Origin: Acetobacter sp. DsW_063
GTDB lineage: Bacteria > Pseudomonadota > Alphaproteobacteria > Acetobacterales > Acetobacteraceae
Direction: 5' to 3'
Length of the DNA: 64,000 nucleotides
NCBI RefSeq assembly: GCF_002153745.1
Contig: NZ_JOPL01000025.1
Coordinates: forward strand, 79,231 to 143,230
The notes beneath the pieces are model-generated. The model did not search any database and was not told the DNA's origin. It saw nothing but the letters and a program-made list of their open reading frames with translations. Position 1 is the first letter of the stretch; every line of letters starts with the position of its first letter. The position numbers and the translations under genes are program-made. Of the stretch, positions 1-8,490 are shown piece by piece.

Positions 1-370
1 GATCTCGGTGAACATCGACGTTCAGGCGAACCGCCTGCAGAACGACCAGCAGGTGTTCGAAGTCGCTCTGACCATCAAGTCGGAAGCGAGTGAAGCTCCG
101 GAGACCGAAGGTGGCCCTGCCGGTCGCAAGGTGTTCATCGCCGAGTTGACCTATGCCGCTGTCGTCACGCTGACCAACGCGCCGCCGGAACTGGTCGAGC
201 CGATGCTGCTCGTCGAAGTGCCGCGTCTGATTTTCCCCTACGCCCGCAATATCATGGGCGACGTGACGCGTGACGGTGGATTCCCGCCGGTTGTGCTGCA
301 GCCGATCGACTTCGTCGCCCTGTGGCAGGCGCGTCGCGCCGAGTTCCCGCAGACAGCTGGCAACGCCTGA
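1..370 (+). CDS. secB: Protein-export chaperone SecB (5' truncated by window edge)
   Basis: The reading frame is open from the first bases (codons in frame from base 2) and stops at 370, so only the C-terminal ~122 residues are visible. The piece has typical SecB features: the beta-strand run VNIDVQANRL, the acidic VFEVALTIKSEA segment, and the conserved LLVEVPRLIFPYARNI followed by DGGFPPVVLQPIDFVALW. SecB is a cytoplasmic tetrameric chaperone that keeps precursors unfolded and hands them to SecA. The GTG at base 8 is internal and is not the real start. Identity is secure from the C-terminal signature; the N-terminus lies outside the window. Confidence 0.96.
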   Translation, partial: ISVNIDVQANRLQNDQQVFEVALTIKSEASEAPETEGGPAGRKVFIAELTYAAVVTLTNAPPELVEPMLLVEVPRLIFPYARNIMGDVTRDGGFPPVVLQPIDFVALWQARRAEFPQTAGNA

Positions 371-417
371 TCGGGTTGATTCACCCTCCGGGACGCAAGG
401 TGAGGATTATCGACGCG

Positions 418-855
418 ATGCACAGGCTTAACTCCCCGATGTTTTCGCGTTTCTCCCTGCGTTCCGGCACTGGTCTGCGGCGTTCGGCGCTGCTGCCGGT
501 TCTGGCTTTTTGTCTTGCAGGTCTACCTGGTTGCGCGGACACCGAGTCCGCCTCCCAACCTGCCGCTGACGCTCAGCCGCCTGCGGAGGCGCCAAAGCGC
601 ATACCGCCGCAGGACTTCCCGCCCGGCACAGTCGCGGAAATTCCGCCGCCGGAGGGAACGAAGCTGGTTAACGATCCTTCTGCGCCAAACAACACGCCGC
701 TTTGTGGCGCTGCGGCGCAGGAAGCCAACGCGACCGGCGCATCGATTTATCCCCAGCCTTTGTCGAGTGGCGACAGCTGCGTGCAAAACGCCTGCTTCGA
801 CCCGGCGACGTTAACCTACATCGCATCTGACGGCACGCGACGCGTCTGCCGGTAA
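418..855 (+). CDS. Small proline-rich lipoprotein of unknown function
   Basis: About 145 residues from ATG 418; ATG 439 is an alternative start. The N-terminus has an arginine-rich head, a hydrophobic stretch (LLPVLAFCLAGLPGC) and a lipobox-like cysteine about 38 residues in, followed by an Ala/Pro/Gln-rich linker (PAADAQPPAEAPK). A C-terminal part carries four cysteines (PLCG, DSCVQ, NACF, RVCR) that could form two disulfides in the periplasm. The frame stays open upstream to 322, but that extension overlaps secB and would destroy the signal peptide, so I prefer the later start. It follows secB by 47 bp. I do not recognise a named family. Confidence 0.7.
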   Translation: MHRLNSPMFSRFSLRSGTGLRRSALLPVLAFCLAGLPGCADTESASQPAADAQPPAEAPKRIPPQDFPPGTVAEIPPPEGTKLVNDPSAPNNTPLCGAAAQEANATGASIYPQPLSSGDSCVQNACFDPATLTYIASDGTRRVCR

Positions 856-1256
856 GGCGACATCCGACCCGGCAGATCGGGTGAAAATTTTGCCACAGTA
901 AAAGTAGCGTTTTATTCGCACGCCGAGATGGGCAGGGGCTTTCGTAGGTGTACCAGTCAAAGGCGGCGCCGGATGAAGCTTGAACAGCCGTTTGTCAGCC
1001 TGACATTTTTGCAAGCTCCAGCGTTTTCCTGCCGACGGCAGGCGTCGCGGACGAGCGACACGAAAATTCGCAGATTTCCCAAACATCGCTACCGCGACAT
1101 GCAAGCTTGTGAAGCCAGAAAATGTTCTGCTGACCACCGCGTTGACGCGCTGTTTTCCGAAGGACGTAATAGTTCTTGGACTGACATGGCTATTTCGTCA
1201 GTAATCGGATCATTGCTCTCGCGTTTCGGGCGCCGGTCTTACGTCACGGTGCGGCG
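856..1256. other. 401-bp intergenic region without a convincing gene
   Basis: This stretch lies between the lipoprotein gene and the converging kinase gene. A short hairpin (ACCCG, loop GCAGAT, CGGGT) near 868-883 is followed by gaaaatttt and could weakly terminate the upstream transcript. A second small inverted repeat (CCTGCC/GGCAGG) lies near 1030. A 110-codon plus-strand frame at 928-1260 has an arginine- and serine-rich composition with no recognisable domain, so I do not call it. Confidence 0.4.
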
Positions 1257-2177
1257 TTAGCGCCGCTCGCTCTCACATTCAAGGCACGCGGCGCCGAGTA
1301 GCCCGGCGTCTCTGCCCAAAACTGCTTGTACGACCAATGGCGCATCAGCCTGCACCAGAATTTTCTGCCGTACGCCGCGATCGATCGCGGCGATCAGGGC
1401 TGCAGAGCCGCCGAGGCCGCCCCCCACGGGAATGATCGTAGCGCCTGTCGTATTCACGACCAGCGCCAGTGCGGATCCAAGGTAGGCGAGATAGATGTCC
1501 ATAGTCCGCCCGGCCTCAGGCTCGCCGCCCTCCCACTGAGTCAGTATCTCCCTGCTGGTCGCCGCCGAACCGCCAGCCCACAGATGCAAGCGTTCCAGCG
1601 CCCGCGCTCCGGCAATGGTGTCGAGGCAGCCGGTCTGTCCGCATCCGCATCGAAACGAAGGAATGACGCGGGACAGGTCGAGCCCCGCCGGCGTTGCCGG
1701 AGGCGGGATGATGAATGGCCCATGTCCCCATTCCCCCGTCACACCGCCAAGGCCGCGCACGAGACGCCCATCGATCACGAGGCCGCCGCCGACGCCTGTG
1801 CCGAGAATGACGCCGAACACATTCTTATGGCCGCGAGCGACGCCAAAACGCGCCTCCGCCAACGCGAAGCAGTCTGCGTCGTTGGCGATCAGAACTTGTC
1901 GCTGCGTACGTTCCTGCAAAAGCGACGTTAGCGGCGCGTTCGCCAGGCATGGAATATTTGCGGCGTGGACGACGCCAGTTTCCGGGTTTTCGACTCCGGC
2001 AATGGCTATGTGCAAGGCGGCGTCAGGCCATGGCGCGCAAAATTTCGTCAGGATGTCGGCAAATGCTCGTATATCGTGGATCGGAGTCGGTTCAGCCTGA
2101 CGCTGGGCGACGCGGCCGTCCGGGCTGACGACTGCGAAATCAATAAAGGAGCCGCCGATATCCGCGCATAAAATCAT
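1257..2177 (-). CDS. nagK: ROK-family N-acetylglucosamine kinase
   Basis: A 306-residue sugar kinase of the ROK family. The phosphate-binding loop DIGGSFIDFAVV is at the extreme N-terminus. The ATP/sugar core includes LIANDADCFALAEA and the glycine-rich GVILGTGVGGGLVIDGRLVRG. The Zn-binding cysteine motif RCGCGQTGCLDT carries the ROK signature, and WGH (residue ~150) supplies the conserved metal and sugar ligand. It is expected to phosphorylate GlcNAc at O6 in the cytoplasm. It is divergent from a ROK repressor and belongs to the GlcNAc locus that follows. Substrate is inferred from context; a glucose or ManNAc kinase is the alternative. Confidence 0.82.
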   Translation of the reverse strand: MILCADIGGSFIDFAVVSPDGRVAQRQAEPTPIHDIRAFADILTKFCAPWPDAALHIAIAGVENPETGVVHAANIPCLANAPLTSLLQERTQRQVLIANDADCFALAEARFGVARGHKNVFGVILGTGVGGGLVIDGRLVRGLGGVTGEWGHGPFIIPPPATPAGLDLSRVIPSFRCGCGQTGCLDTIAGARALERLHLWAGGSAATSREILTQWEGGEPEAGRTMDIYLAYLGSALALVVNTTGATIIPVGGGLGGSAALIAAIDRGVRQKILVQADAPLVVQAVLGRDAGLLGAACLECESERR

Positions 2178-2369
2178 AAAGGTTTCCGCATCTCTGTCTC
2201 ACGCTCGTCGATCTGCGTGGAAGGCTCCGTCGAATGAATTCGGTTATCGAACGACCGGTTTTTTGTAAATAAGACACAATGATTGCGCCGCAAATGGTTC
2301 ATTTCATAAAAAAATGGTAGGCGTCATTTTCCTGCCGTTCTGTGGACGGACGCTGCTACTGGAGCCGCT
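2178..2369. promoter_or_regulatory. Divergent promoter region between nagK and the ROK repressor
   Basis: This 192-bp region holds both 5' ends and is A/T-rich for this genome (ttttttgtaaataag, cataaaaaaatgg). Two small symmetrical elements are visible: CGAAT-GA-ATTCG at 2231-2242 and TTGCGCCGCAA at 2283-2293. ROK repressors of the NagC type bind imperfect palindromes, so these are candidate operators, but I do not see the same element upstream of the receptor gene. Low confidence for any specific site. Confidence 0.35.
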
Positions 2370-3509
2370 ATGCTTTCGCCCGGCCATTACCAGATACTAA
2401 CGACTCTCAGCCGCGGTGGACCGTGCAGTCGCACAGACCTCGCCCGCACACTGGGTGTTAGTAAGGCGAGTATCTCGGGACTCGTGCGGGATCTGTTGAA
2501 CCAAAACATCCTGTGTGAACAGGAGCTTGTGTTTGGAGTCGGACGACCGTCTGTTTCGCTGGCGGTACGCGCCGACGCGGCGAGCTTCATAGGCGTGTCC
2601 CTGCAGCAGGATCCGGCCGTGCTGGTGCTGACCGATCTGCACGGCTCTGTGCTGGCGCGTGTGGAAGTGCCGCGCGCGGAGGATCCGGACCTGTGCGTCG
2701 AAAGTCTGGTTGCAGCAATCGATCAATTGCGTGCTACGGGCGGCGCATCGACCGAGCGACTGTCAGGCGTAGGCGTGGCGCTTCCCGGCTTCGTTTCGCA
2801 TGATCGTCATACCTGTGTCGCCTCGACAGCGCTTGGCTGGCGCAATGTCGATATCGGCGCGGCGCTGACGGAGCGCACGGGGTTGCCGACTTGGGTGGAG
2901 AATGACGCCAATGCATTGATCCTCGGCGAACAATTATTCGGTCCGCTGCGCGGAAGTCCTGATTTCAGCATGGTCTTCGTCAGCTATGGCATCGGTTGCG
3001 CGCACATCGTCAACAGGCGTCTGCTACGCGGCAACGCGGGCGGCGCCGGCGAAATATCGCATGCTCCCATAGCCATCGAAGGGTTCGGGGCCGCCCCATG
3101 TCGCTGCGGCAACAAAGGGTGTCTTGAAACTGTCGCGTCTCTTCTGGCGATCACCAATGCGGCGAGGCGAGCGGGGTTGCCGGAGCAGATCGGTCCGCTG
3201 GCCGCTCTGGCGGCGAAAGGGCAGCCGGACGCTCTGGCGTTGTTGCATCGGGCAGGGTCTGCGTTGGGCCTGGCCACGGCGCAACTGATCCAGATGCTGG
3301 ATCCCAGCCACGTCGTGGTGATGCTGGACCCGGCGTTGCACGACAGTGTTTTCGCTCATGCGCTGCGTAAGGAAGCGGATTCCCATATTCTGCACCGTGA
3401 GGGGCCGGGAACAATGGTCACGTTTCGTGACTTCGCGCCCGATAACTTCGCCAGCGGCGCAGCCAGCCTTGCTGCCCGCTACTTCATTTCCGGTTCGGAC
3501 GCGCTTTAG
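2370..3509 (+). CDS. ROK-family transcriptional regulator (NagC/Mlc-like)
   Basis: A 379-residue protein with an N-terminal winged helix-turn-helix (residues ~10-55: SRTDLARTLGVSKASISGLVRDLL) fused to a ROK domain. The ROK part keeps WVENDANALILGEQLFG, GGAGEISHAPI and the Zn-binding motif CRCGNKGCLETVAS. This is the NagC/Mlc/XylR architecture, in which the ROK domain senses a sugar or sugar phosphate. It is divergent from the GlcNAc kinase and 234 bp upstream of the receptor gene, so it probably represses this locus and responds to GlcNAc or GlcNAc-6-phosphate. The effector and repressor role are inference from context. Confidence 0.85.
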   Translation: MLSPGHYQILTTLSRGGPCSRTDLARTLGVSKASISGLVRDLLNQNILCEQELVFGVGRPSVSLAVRADAASFIGVSLQQDPAVLVLTDLHGSVLARVEVPRAEDPDLCVESLVAAIDQLRATGGASTERLSGVGVALPGFVSHDRHTCVASTALGWRNVDIGAALTERTGLPTWVENDANALILGEQLFGPLRGSPDFSMVFVSYGIGCAHIVNRRLLRGNAGGAGEISHAPIAIEGFGAAPCRCGNKGCLETVASLLAITNAARRAGLPEQIGPLAALAAKGQPDALALLHRAGSALGLATAQLIQMLDPSHVVVMLDPALHDSVFAHALRKEADSHILHREGPGTMVTFRDFAPDNFASGAASLAARYFISGSDAL

Positions 3510-3743
3510 GGCGCACATGTTCGGGTATTCAACGCGGGCGGGGCGTCGTCCGTGCTCTCGTTATGCGACAGAAATGTGACATTTTCACAACAATGAGCTG
3601 GGTACGAAACAGAAATAATTTGTTTATATGATAAATTAATATATGAGGCTTTTGTAGATATTGCGGACAAAAGCGCGCCTGATCATTCTAATTTCAGGTT
3701 GGCAACGAACGGAGGCGCCGTTCGAATTGAGGAATAGAGCGCG
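3510..3743 (+). promoter_or_regulatory. A/T-rich leader and promoter region of the GlcNAc-locus receptor
   Basis: 234 bp between the repressor and receptor genes. A strongly A/T-rich block at 3586-3660 contains the inverted repeat TAATTT-N11-AAATTA (3616-3638), a reasonable operator candidate for the ROK repressor or simply promoter DNA. A purine run GGAATAG precedes the ATG at 3744. No riboswitch-like structure was recognised. Confidence 0.35.
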
Positions 3744-6164
3744 ATGCGAGTGTCCCTACGACAAATTTCGGTGTCCTGCACGGTTCTTATCGGGCTTTTT
3801 GGCCTAGGCGCTCATGCGCAGACGGCTCCAAAAGTTAAGGCGGTTGGCAAGGGTAATGTTCGTCACACATCCTCTGCGGCGCCGGATGCGCCCGCCGCAA
3901 GCGGCCTGTCTGCGTCGGTTCTGGGACAGTTCACGCAGGCGCCGGAGGAAATTTCGGTTAAGGGTGGTGTGCAGGCGGCAACCGGCATCACGAACCGCAC
4001 TCCGGGCGGCGGGTTGATGCCGGTCCAGACGGCTCCCCGCTCACAGAGTGGCATCACGCGTGACTTCATCGCCAAGCAGTCGCCTACGTCCAACATCGCG
4101 TCCCTGATCGCCGATCTTCCTGGGGCCACAATGTCGTCGCAGGATCCGTTGGGCATGACCGGCGATCACATCACCATGCGCGGCATGAACGAGACCCAGA
4201 TCGGTTATCTGTTCGAGGGCGCGCCGCTTGCGGATCCGATTAACTATGCGCCCTACACCACCATGTTGGTGGATTCGGAAAACCTCGGCTCTGTCACGGT
4301 GTCGCAGGGGCAGCCGGATCTGAACGCCCCGTTCTATAACGCCGTTGGCGGGCAGATTACCGCGACAGAGATGAATCCGTCGCACAAAGCCGGAGGCTTT
4401 ATCGAGGCGGGTGGGGGAACGCACAGCGCCAACAAGGAATTCCTTCGTCTGGAAACAGGCGATATCGGAAACACCGGTATTCGTGGTTTCGTGTCGTTCT
4501 CGCATTCCGGCTATAACAACTTCCGCGGCCCGGGCGGCTTGTTTCGCTATCACCTGGATTCGAAATTCGTAAAAGAGTGGGGTCAGGGCAACAGCATCGC
4601 CGCCGTATTCTCCTACAACCGGCAGGAGGCTACGTCCTGGCGCGAGCCGACCAAGGCTCAGTGGAAAGAGTATGGCCTTGGCTTCAACTACGCGTCCCAG
4701 TTCACGCCCGGCGAGAGCACGTACTACAAGCTGAACCGCAGCAACCTGAACAGTCAGCTGATTGTGCTGCCAATGCACTTCACGTTGGCCGACAAGCTGA
4801 AGCTGCAGGTGACGCCGTATTACGTGCATCAGTTCGGCCCGTCGCTTGGCGGTGAGAATATTCCGGCCTCAGGCGGTTATTACGGAACGCAGCAGTATGG
4901 CACCATCACTGCTGGCACCAATGTCAATGGCAACATCCTGACCTCCAGCCGCGATCCGTGGAATCAGAAAACGGGCGGCATCAACGTCTCCGCCGACTGG
5001 GCGATCACGAAGTCGAACACCTTCTCGTTCGGCTGGTGGTACGCATACACGACGCATGAGGAGCTTTCCGATTTCCGTCCGGTCTATGCAAACGGGCAGG
5101 GTTGGTCGGGCGACGTCATCACCGTCAACGGAAAGATTCTTTCCGGCTATGACCTGAACTTCGTCCAGCAGGTCAACACGCTGTTCATTGCCGACACCCA
5201 GAAGCTGTTTCATGACAAGTTGACCCTCAGCGCCGGTTTCCGTGTCGCGATGGTGTCTCGTCAGGGCACGAACCTGATCCCCGGCGCTGATCCGTACAAG
5301 TTGCAAGGCAATTACTTCGAACCGTTGCCGCAGTTTGCCGCCAGCTATCAGATCACGCCGCATGATCAGGTCTATATCAACGGCACCACTTCTTTCCGTG
5401 CGCCGGAATCGGTCGAGGCTTATTCTCAGATTTTCGACCCGAACAGCTCGCACGCCGTCGAGCAGCCGTCGAGCCTGAAGCCGGAATACTCAATCGGTGA
5501 AGAAATCGGGTATCGCCATCAGGGGTCGTTCTATAACTTCCAAGCGTCGTTCTTCAATTATAACATGACGAACCATCAGGTGACGTCGAGCGGCTACATC
5601 CCGAACACCAACATGCTGATCTCCAGTCCGATCAACGTCGGTGGCGAGACCGCGCGCGGTGTTCAGGCGGAGCTGGGCTTCAAGCGGTGGCATCACTTCG
5701 CCCCCTATTTCTCGGGGCAGTATCTGCATGCGACCTTTGACAACAACTACAACACGGGCTCGGGCTTGCTGCCGACAGCAGGAAAAACTGCCGTCGGTTC
5801 ACCGAAATTTACTGGTGCCATTGGCCTGAGCTATGACGACGGCACCTATTTCGGAAATTTCCAGCTGCGCTACGTGGACACCCAGTACACGACATTCATG
5901 AATGACCAGAAGATGCCAGCATACCTGACGTCCGACGTCACGCTTGGCTATCGCTTTAAATCTTACGGACGCGTTCGCCATCCGCAGATTCAGTTGAACC
6001 TGATGAATATCGGCGACAACAAATATCTGTCCGGCGCCGCAAGCTATACGGCCAGCGCCAATTCGCGCGTGACCTCGACCGGCGCGACTTACGCTGGCAG
6101 CTCGCCGACTTATATGGTCGCCGGTAACTTTGCGGCTTTTGTGTCCCTGTCGGCAGGGTTCTGA
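3744..6164 (+). CDS. TonB-dependent outer-membrane receptor (probable GlcNAc/chito-oligosaccharide uptake)
   Basis: An 806-residue receptor with signal peptide MRVSLRQISVSCTVLIGLFGLGAHAQ and a ~60-residue linker with a TonB-box-like EEISVKG. A plug domain (~residues 100-230) contains ITRDFIAKQSPTSNIASL, ITMRGMNETQIGYLFEGAPL and the SVTVSQGQPDLNAPFYNAVGG motif. The rest is a 22-strand beta-barrel ending in an aromatic C-terminal strand (FAAFVSLSAGF). It imports ligands across the outer membrane using TonB-ExbBD energy. Its place between the ROK repressor and a NagP-type transporter points to GlcNAc or chitin oligomers. It is a clear paralogue of the receptor at 49413-51818, with the same plug and barrel-end motifs. 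Ligand is inferred. Confidence 0.9.
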   Translation: MRVSLRQISVSCTVLIGLFGLGAHAQTAPKVKAVGKGNVRHTSSAAPDAPAASGLSASVLGQFTQAPEEISVKGGVQAATGITNRTPGGGLMPVQTAPRSQSGITRDFIAKQSPTSNIASLIADLPGATMSSQDPLGMTGDHITMRGMNETQIGYLFEGAPLADPINYAPYTTMLVDSENLGSVTVSQGQPDLNAPFYNAVGGQITATEMNPSHKAGGFIEAGGGTHSANKEFLRLETGDIGNTGIRGFVSFSHSGYNNFRGPGGLFRYHLDSKFVKEWGQGNSIAAVFSYNRQEATSWREPTKAQWKEYGLGFNYASQFTPGESTYYKLNRSNLNSQLIVLPMHFTLADKLKLQVTPYYVHQFGPSLGGENIPASGGYYGTQQYGTITAGTNVNGNILTSSRDPWNQKTGGINVSADWAITKSNTFSFGWWYAYTTHEELSDFRPVYANGQGWSGDVITVNGKILSGYDLNFVQQVNTLFIADTQKLFHDKLTLSAGFRVAMVSRQGTNLIPGADPYKLQGNYFEPLPQFAASYQITPHDQVYINGTTSFRAPESVEAYSQIFDPNSSHAVEQPSSLKPEYSIGEEIGYRHQGSFYNFQASFFNYNMTNHQVTSSGYIPNTNMLISSPINVGGETARGVQAELGFKRWHHFAPYFSGQYLHATFDNNYNTGSGLLPTAGKTAVGSPKFTGAIGLSYDDGTYFGNFQLRYVDTQYTTFMNDQKMPAYLTSDVTLGYRFKSYGRVRHPQIQLNLMNIGDNKYLSGAASYTASANSRVTSTGATYAGSSPTYMVAGNFAAFVSLSAGF

Positions 6165-6170
6165 TGTTAA

Positions 6171-6199
6171 GCGACGGCTGCATGTCCCGCAGCCGTCGC
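6171..6199 (+). terminator. Hairpin after the receptor gene
   Basis: A perfect 11-bp stem (GCGACGGCTGC/GCAGCCGTCGC) with a 7-nt loop starts 7 bp after the receptor stop and is followed by gcccatttta. It resembles an intrinsic terminator with a weak T-tract, or a processing or stability hairpin that lets the receptor be made at a different level from the downstream transporter. Confidence 0.6.
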
Positions 6200-6225
6200 G
6201 CCCATTTTACGCGTTGACGCCGGAT

Positions 6226-6259
6226 CCCGGTAAACCGTGGCATGCCACGGTTTACCGGG
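6226..6259. repeat. Perfect 34-bp palindrome upstream of the NagP gene
   Basis: Two 17-base arms (left arm CCCGGTAAACCGTGGCA) are exact reverse complements with no loop. The element lies 27 bp after the receptor hairpin and about 110 bp before the transporter start. It could be an operator for a dimeric regulator or a second strong RNA hairpin; there is no T-tract directly after it. Confidence 0.85.
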
Positions 6260-6370
6260 CATGTTGTCATCGCTGACGGTTTTCGTCCGATCGCATGATG
6301 TTCTAGAACGGACGACCGAACGGGACGGGGCGCCTCTGCGTCGCGCCTCCTGAAAACAGGGAGTAAGGCG

Positions 6371-7681
6371 TTGCGGAAAATGATCGAGAGCCCGGCTGGC
6401 TCCTATGGCTGGCGGCCGGTGCTCATCATGGCGGCGCTGTTCTTCAGCATCGGCTTCGTGACCTGGTTGAACGGCCCGCTCATCACATTCGTGCAGGTGG
6501 CGTTCAGCCTCGACGACGTCACGGCTTTCCTTGTGCCGATGTGCTTTTATCTGGCGTATTTCTTTTTTCCGCTCCCTGCGACGATGCTTTCCCGCAAGAT
6601 CGGGCTTCGCAAGGGGCTGATCGTCGCTCTCTTTGTCATGGCGGCGGGCACCGCTCTTTTCGGCGAGTGCGTCACGGCGCGTTTCTACGCCGGAGCGCTG
6701 GGGGGACTGACGGTCATCGGCGCAGGGCTTTCCCTGTTGCAGATTACGGTCAACCCTTATGTGAGCCTTCTTGGCGATCATGACCGCGCGGCGCAACGCA
6801 TCGCTATCATGGGCACGGCCAACAAATTCGCGGGCATTCTGGCTCCTATGTTGTTCGCCGTTCTGGTCATGCCGCATGTGAGCGACGTCGCCGCCAGCCT
6901 TCGCACCATTCCTGCGGGGCCCGAACGCGATACGATTCTGGCGAATTTCGCGCACGCAGTTCATGCGCCTTATGCGGCGATGGCCGGGGTGCTGGTCCTG
7001 CTCGCCATACTTGTGGCGCGGTCTTCGCTTCCTGAAATTTCTCTTGAAGCGGCAACGCCGGCAGCTTCAGGCGCGCGCGCGCATCCGCTCTGGCTCGCCA
7101 CCGGGGTGCTGTCGATGTTTCTTTACGTTGGCGTCGAAGTTCTCGCTGGCGACGCGATCGGACTTTACGGACGTTCGTTCGGATTATCTCTGGACATCAC
7201 GAAATATCTGACGGCGCTCACGCTTGCAGCCATGATGGCGGGGTACCTCGTCGGTATGGTCGTCGTGCCCCGTTTCGTCACGCAGAGACGCTATACGGTT
7301 TTCTGCTGCGTTCTCGGCATCGCGTTCTGCCTGCTGGCGTTATTCGCCGCCGCGACGTCCGGCTCCGGAATCGCGCCGGTTCTGTGCGTGGCGCTGCTTG
7401 GGTTCGCCAACGCGATGATTCTGCCAGCGCTTTTCCCTGTCGTGCTGGCTGAGGCCGGGGCGGACCCGGGAAGGGCCACGGCTTTTCTGGTCATGGCGTA
7501 TTCCGGCGGCGCCGTCATACCGCAGATCTTTGTCCATCTTGCGCCGCGCATCGGTGTTCCCGAGGCGTTCATGGCGCTGGCCATACCGTGCTATGTCGTC
7601 ATCGCTGGCTGGATGCTCGCCTTTATGGCGCGCACGGCCAAGACGTCCTCCCCGGCAGGCCTGAAGCTTACGGAAGGTTGA
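6371..7681 (+). CDS. nagP: MFS sugar transporter, NagP/FucP type
   Basis: A 436-residue polytopic protein with about 12 hydrophobic segments. It starts MIESPAG...WRPVLIMAALFFSIGFVTWLNGPLITFVQ, typical of the FucP/NagP sugar:H+ symporter family. Other family-like regions are GLRKGLIVALFVMAAGTALFGE and LLQITVNPYVSLLG, plus a C-terminal half with NAMILPALFPVVL. An AGGGAG at 6358-6363 is 7 nt before TTG 6371 and 16 nt before ATG 6380, so the TTG start is favoured. Position between the receptor and nagB makes inner-membrane GlcNAc import the best guess. Glucose/galactose or fucose transport is the alternative. Confidence 0.82.
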   Translation: MRKMIESPAGSYGWRPVLIMAALFFSIGFVTWLNGPLITFVQVAFSLDDVTAFLVPMCFYLAYFFFPLPATMLSRKIGLRKGLIVALFVMAAGTALFGECVTARFYAGALGGLTVIGAGLSLLQITVNPYVSLLGDHDRAAQRIAIMGTANKFAGILAPMLFAVLVMPHVSDVAASLRTIPAGPERDTILANFAHAVHAPYAAMAGVLVLLAILVARSSLPEISLEAATPAASGARAHPLWLATGVLSMFLYVGVEVLAGDAIGLYGRSFGLSLDITKYLTALTLAAMMAGYLVGMVVVPRFVTQRRYTVFCCVLGIAFCLLALFAAATSGSGIAPVLCVALLGFANAMILPALFPVVLAEAGADPGRATAFLVMAYSGGAVIPQIFVHLAPRIGVPEAFMALAIPCYVVIAGWMLAFMARTAKTSSPAGLKLTEG

Positions 7682-7686
7682 TAAGC

Positions 7687-8490
7687 ATGAAACTGGTCAT
7701 CTGCCCGGATGCAGCCGCTGCCCGTGCGGTGGCGGCGCGCGTCATCGCTCGTCAGATCCGTCGCAAGCCGTCCTCCGTTCTGGGACTTGCCACCGGACGG
7801 ACGATGGAGGCGATCTACCAACTGCTCGTCCAAGAGCATGCCGAGCTTGGTCTCGATTTTTCCGAAGTCACCACGTTCAACCTTGACGAATATGTCGGCC
7901 TGCCGGGCTCACACGAGCAGTCTTATCGCCATTATATGCGCGCGCATCTGTTCGACCGGGTGAATATTCGCTCTGAACACGCGCATGTTCCTGACGGCGC
8001 GGCGGCAAATCCGGACGTAGAGGCTTTGGCTTACGAAGCTGCGATCGTTTCCAGCGGCGGCATCGATCTGCAATTGCTTGGGCTCGGGGAAAACGGTCAC
8101 ATCGGCTTCAACGAACCGCTGTCGGCGCTGCGCTCACGCACTCGAGCCGTTACGCTCGATCGCGCCACGCGGGAGCAGAATGCGGGCATGTTCGGCGGCG
8201 ATCCGGATTGCGTCCCTGCTCGTGCGTTAACCATGGGCACCGGCACGATCCTCGACGCCCGCGAAACGTTGATGGTCGTCACGGGAGCGGCCAAGGCGGA
8301 TATTCTTGCGCGCGTCGTGGAGGGGCCTGTTTCCGCCTTCGTGCCGGGATCGGCATTGCAATTGCACGAACGTTGCCTGGTCGTTCTTGACGAAGCTGCA
8401 GCGTCTGGCCTGACGCAGCGCGACGTGATCGCCTGGCAGATGAGCCACGACCCGGAACTGACGGCGTTGCTTGAGGCCGTGCAGGGGTGA
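7687..8490 (+). CDS. nagB: Glucosamine-6-phosphate deaminase
   Basis: 267 residues from ATG 7687 (MKLVICPDAAAARAV), 5 bp after the transporter stop. Upstream in-frame codons lie inside the transporter gene and do not resemble NagB. Conserved motifs include SVLGLATGRTMEAIY (phosphate loop), TTFNLDEYVGL, and LGLGENGHIGFNEPLSALRSRTR with the ring-opening histidine. The position occupied by Asp141 in E. coli NagB is Asn here, as in Bacillus-type enzymes. The enzyme converts glucosamine-6-P to fructose-6-P and ammonia in the cytoplasm, the last step of GlcNAc catabolism. Confidence 0.94.
   Translation: MKLVICPDAAAARAVAARVIARQIRRKPSSVLGLATGRTMEAIYQLLVQEHAELGLDFSEVTTFNLDEYVGLPGSHEQSYRHYMRAHLFDRVNIRSEHAHVPDGAAANPDVEALAYEAAIVSSGGIDLQLLGLGENGHIGFNEPLSALRSRTRAVTLDRATREQNAGMFGGDPDCVPARALTMGTGTILDARETLMVVTGAAKADILARVVEGPVSAFVPGSALQLHERCLVVLDEAAASGLTQRDVIAWQMSHDPELTALLEAVQG

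Noticed and set aside
928..1260. 110-codon plus-strand frame in the 856-1256 gap
   Set aside because: Arg/Ser-rich, no motif, and converges into the kinase gene; unlikely to be coding.
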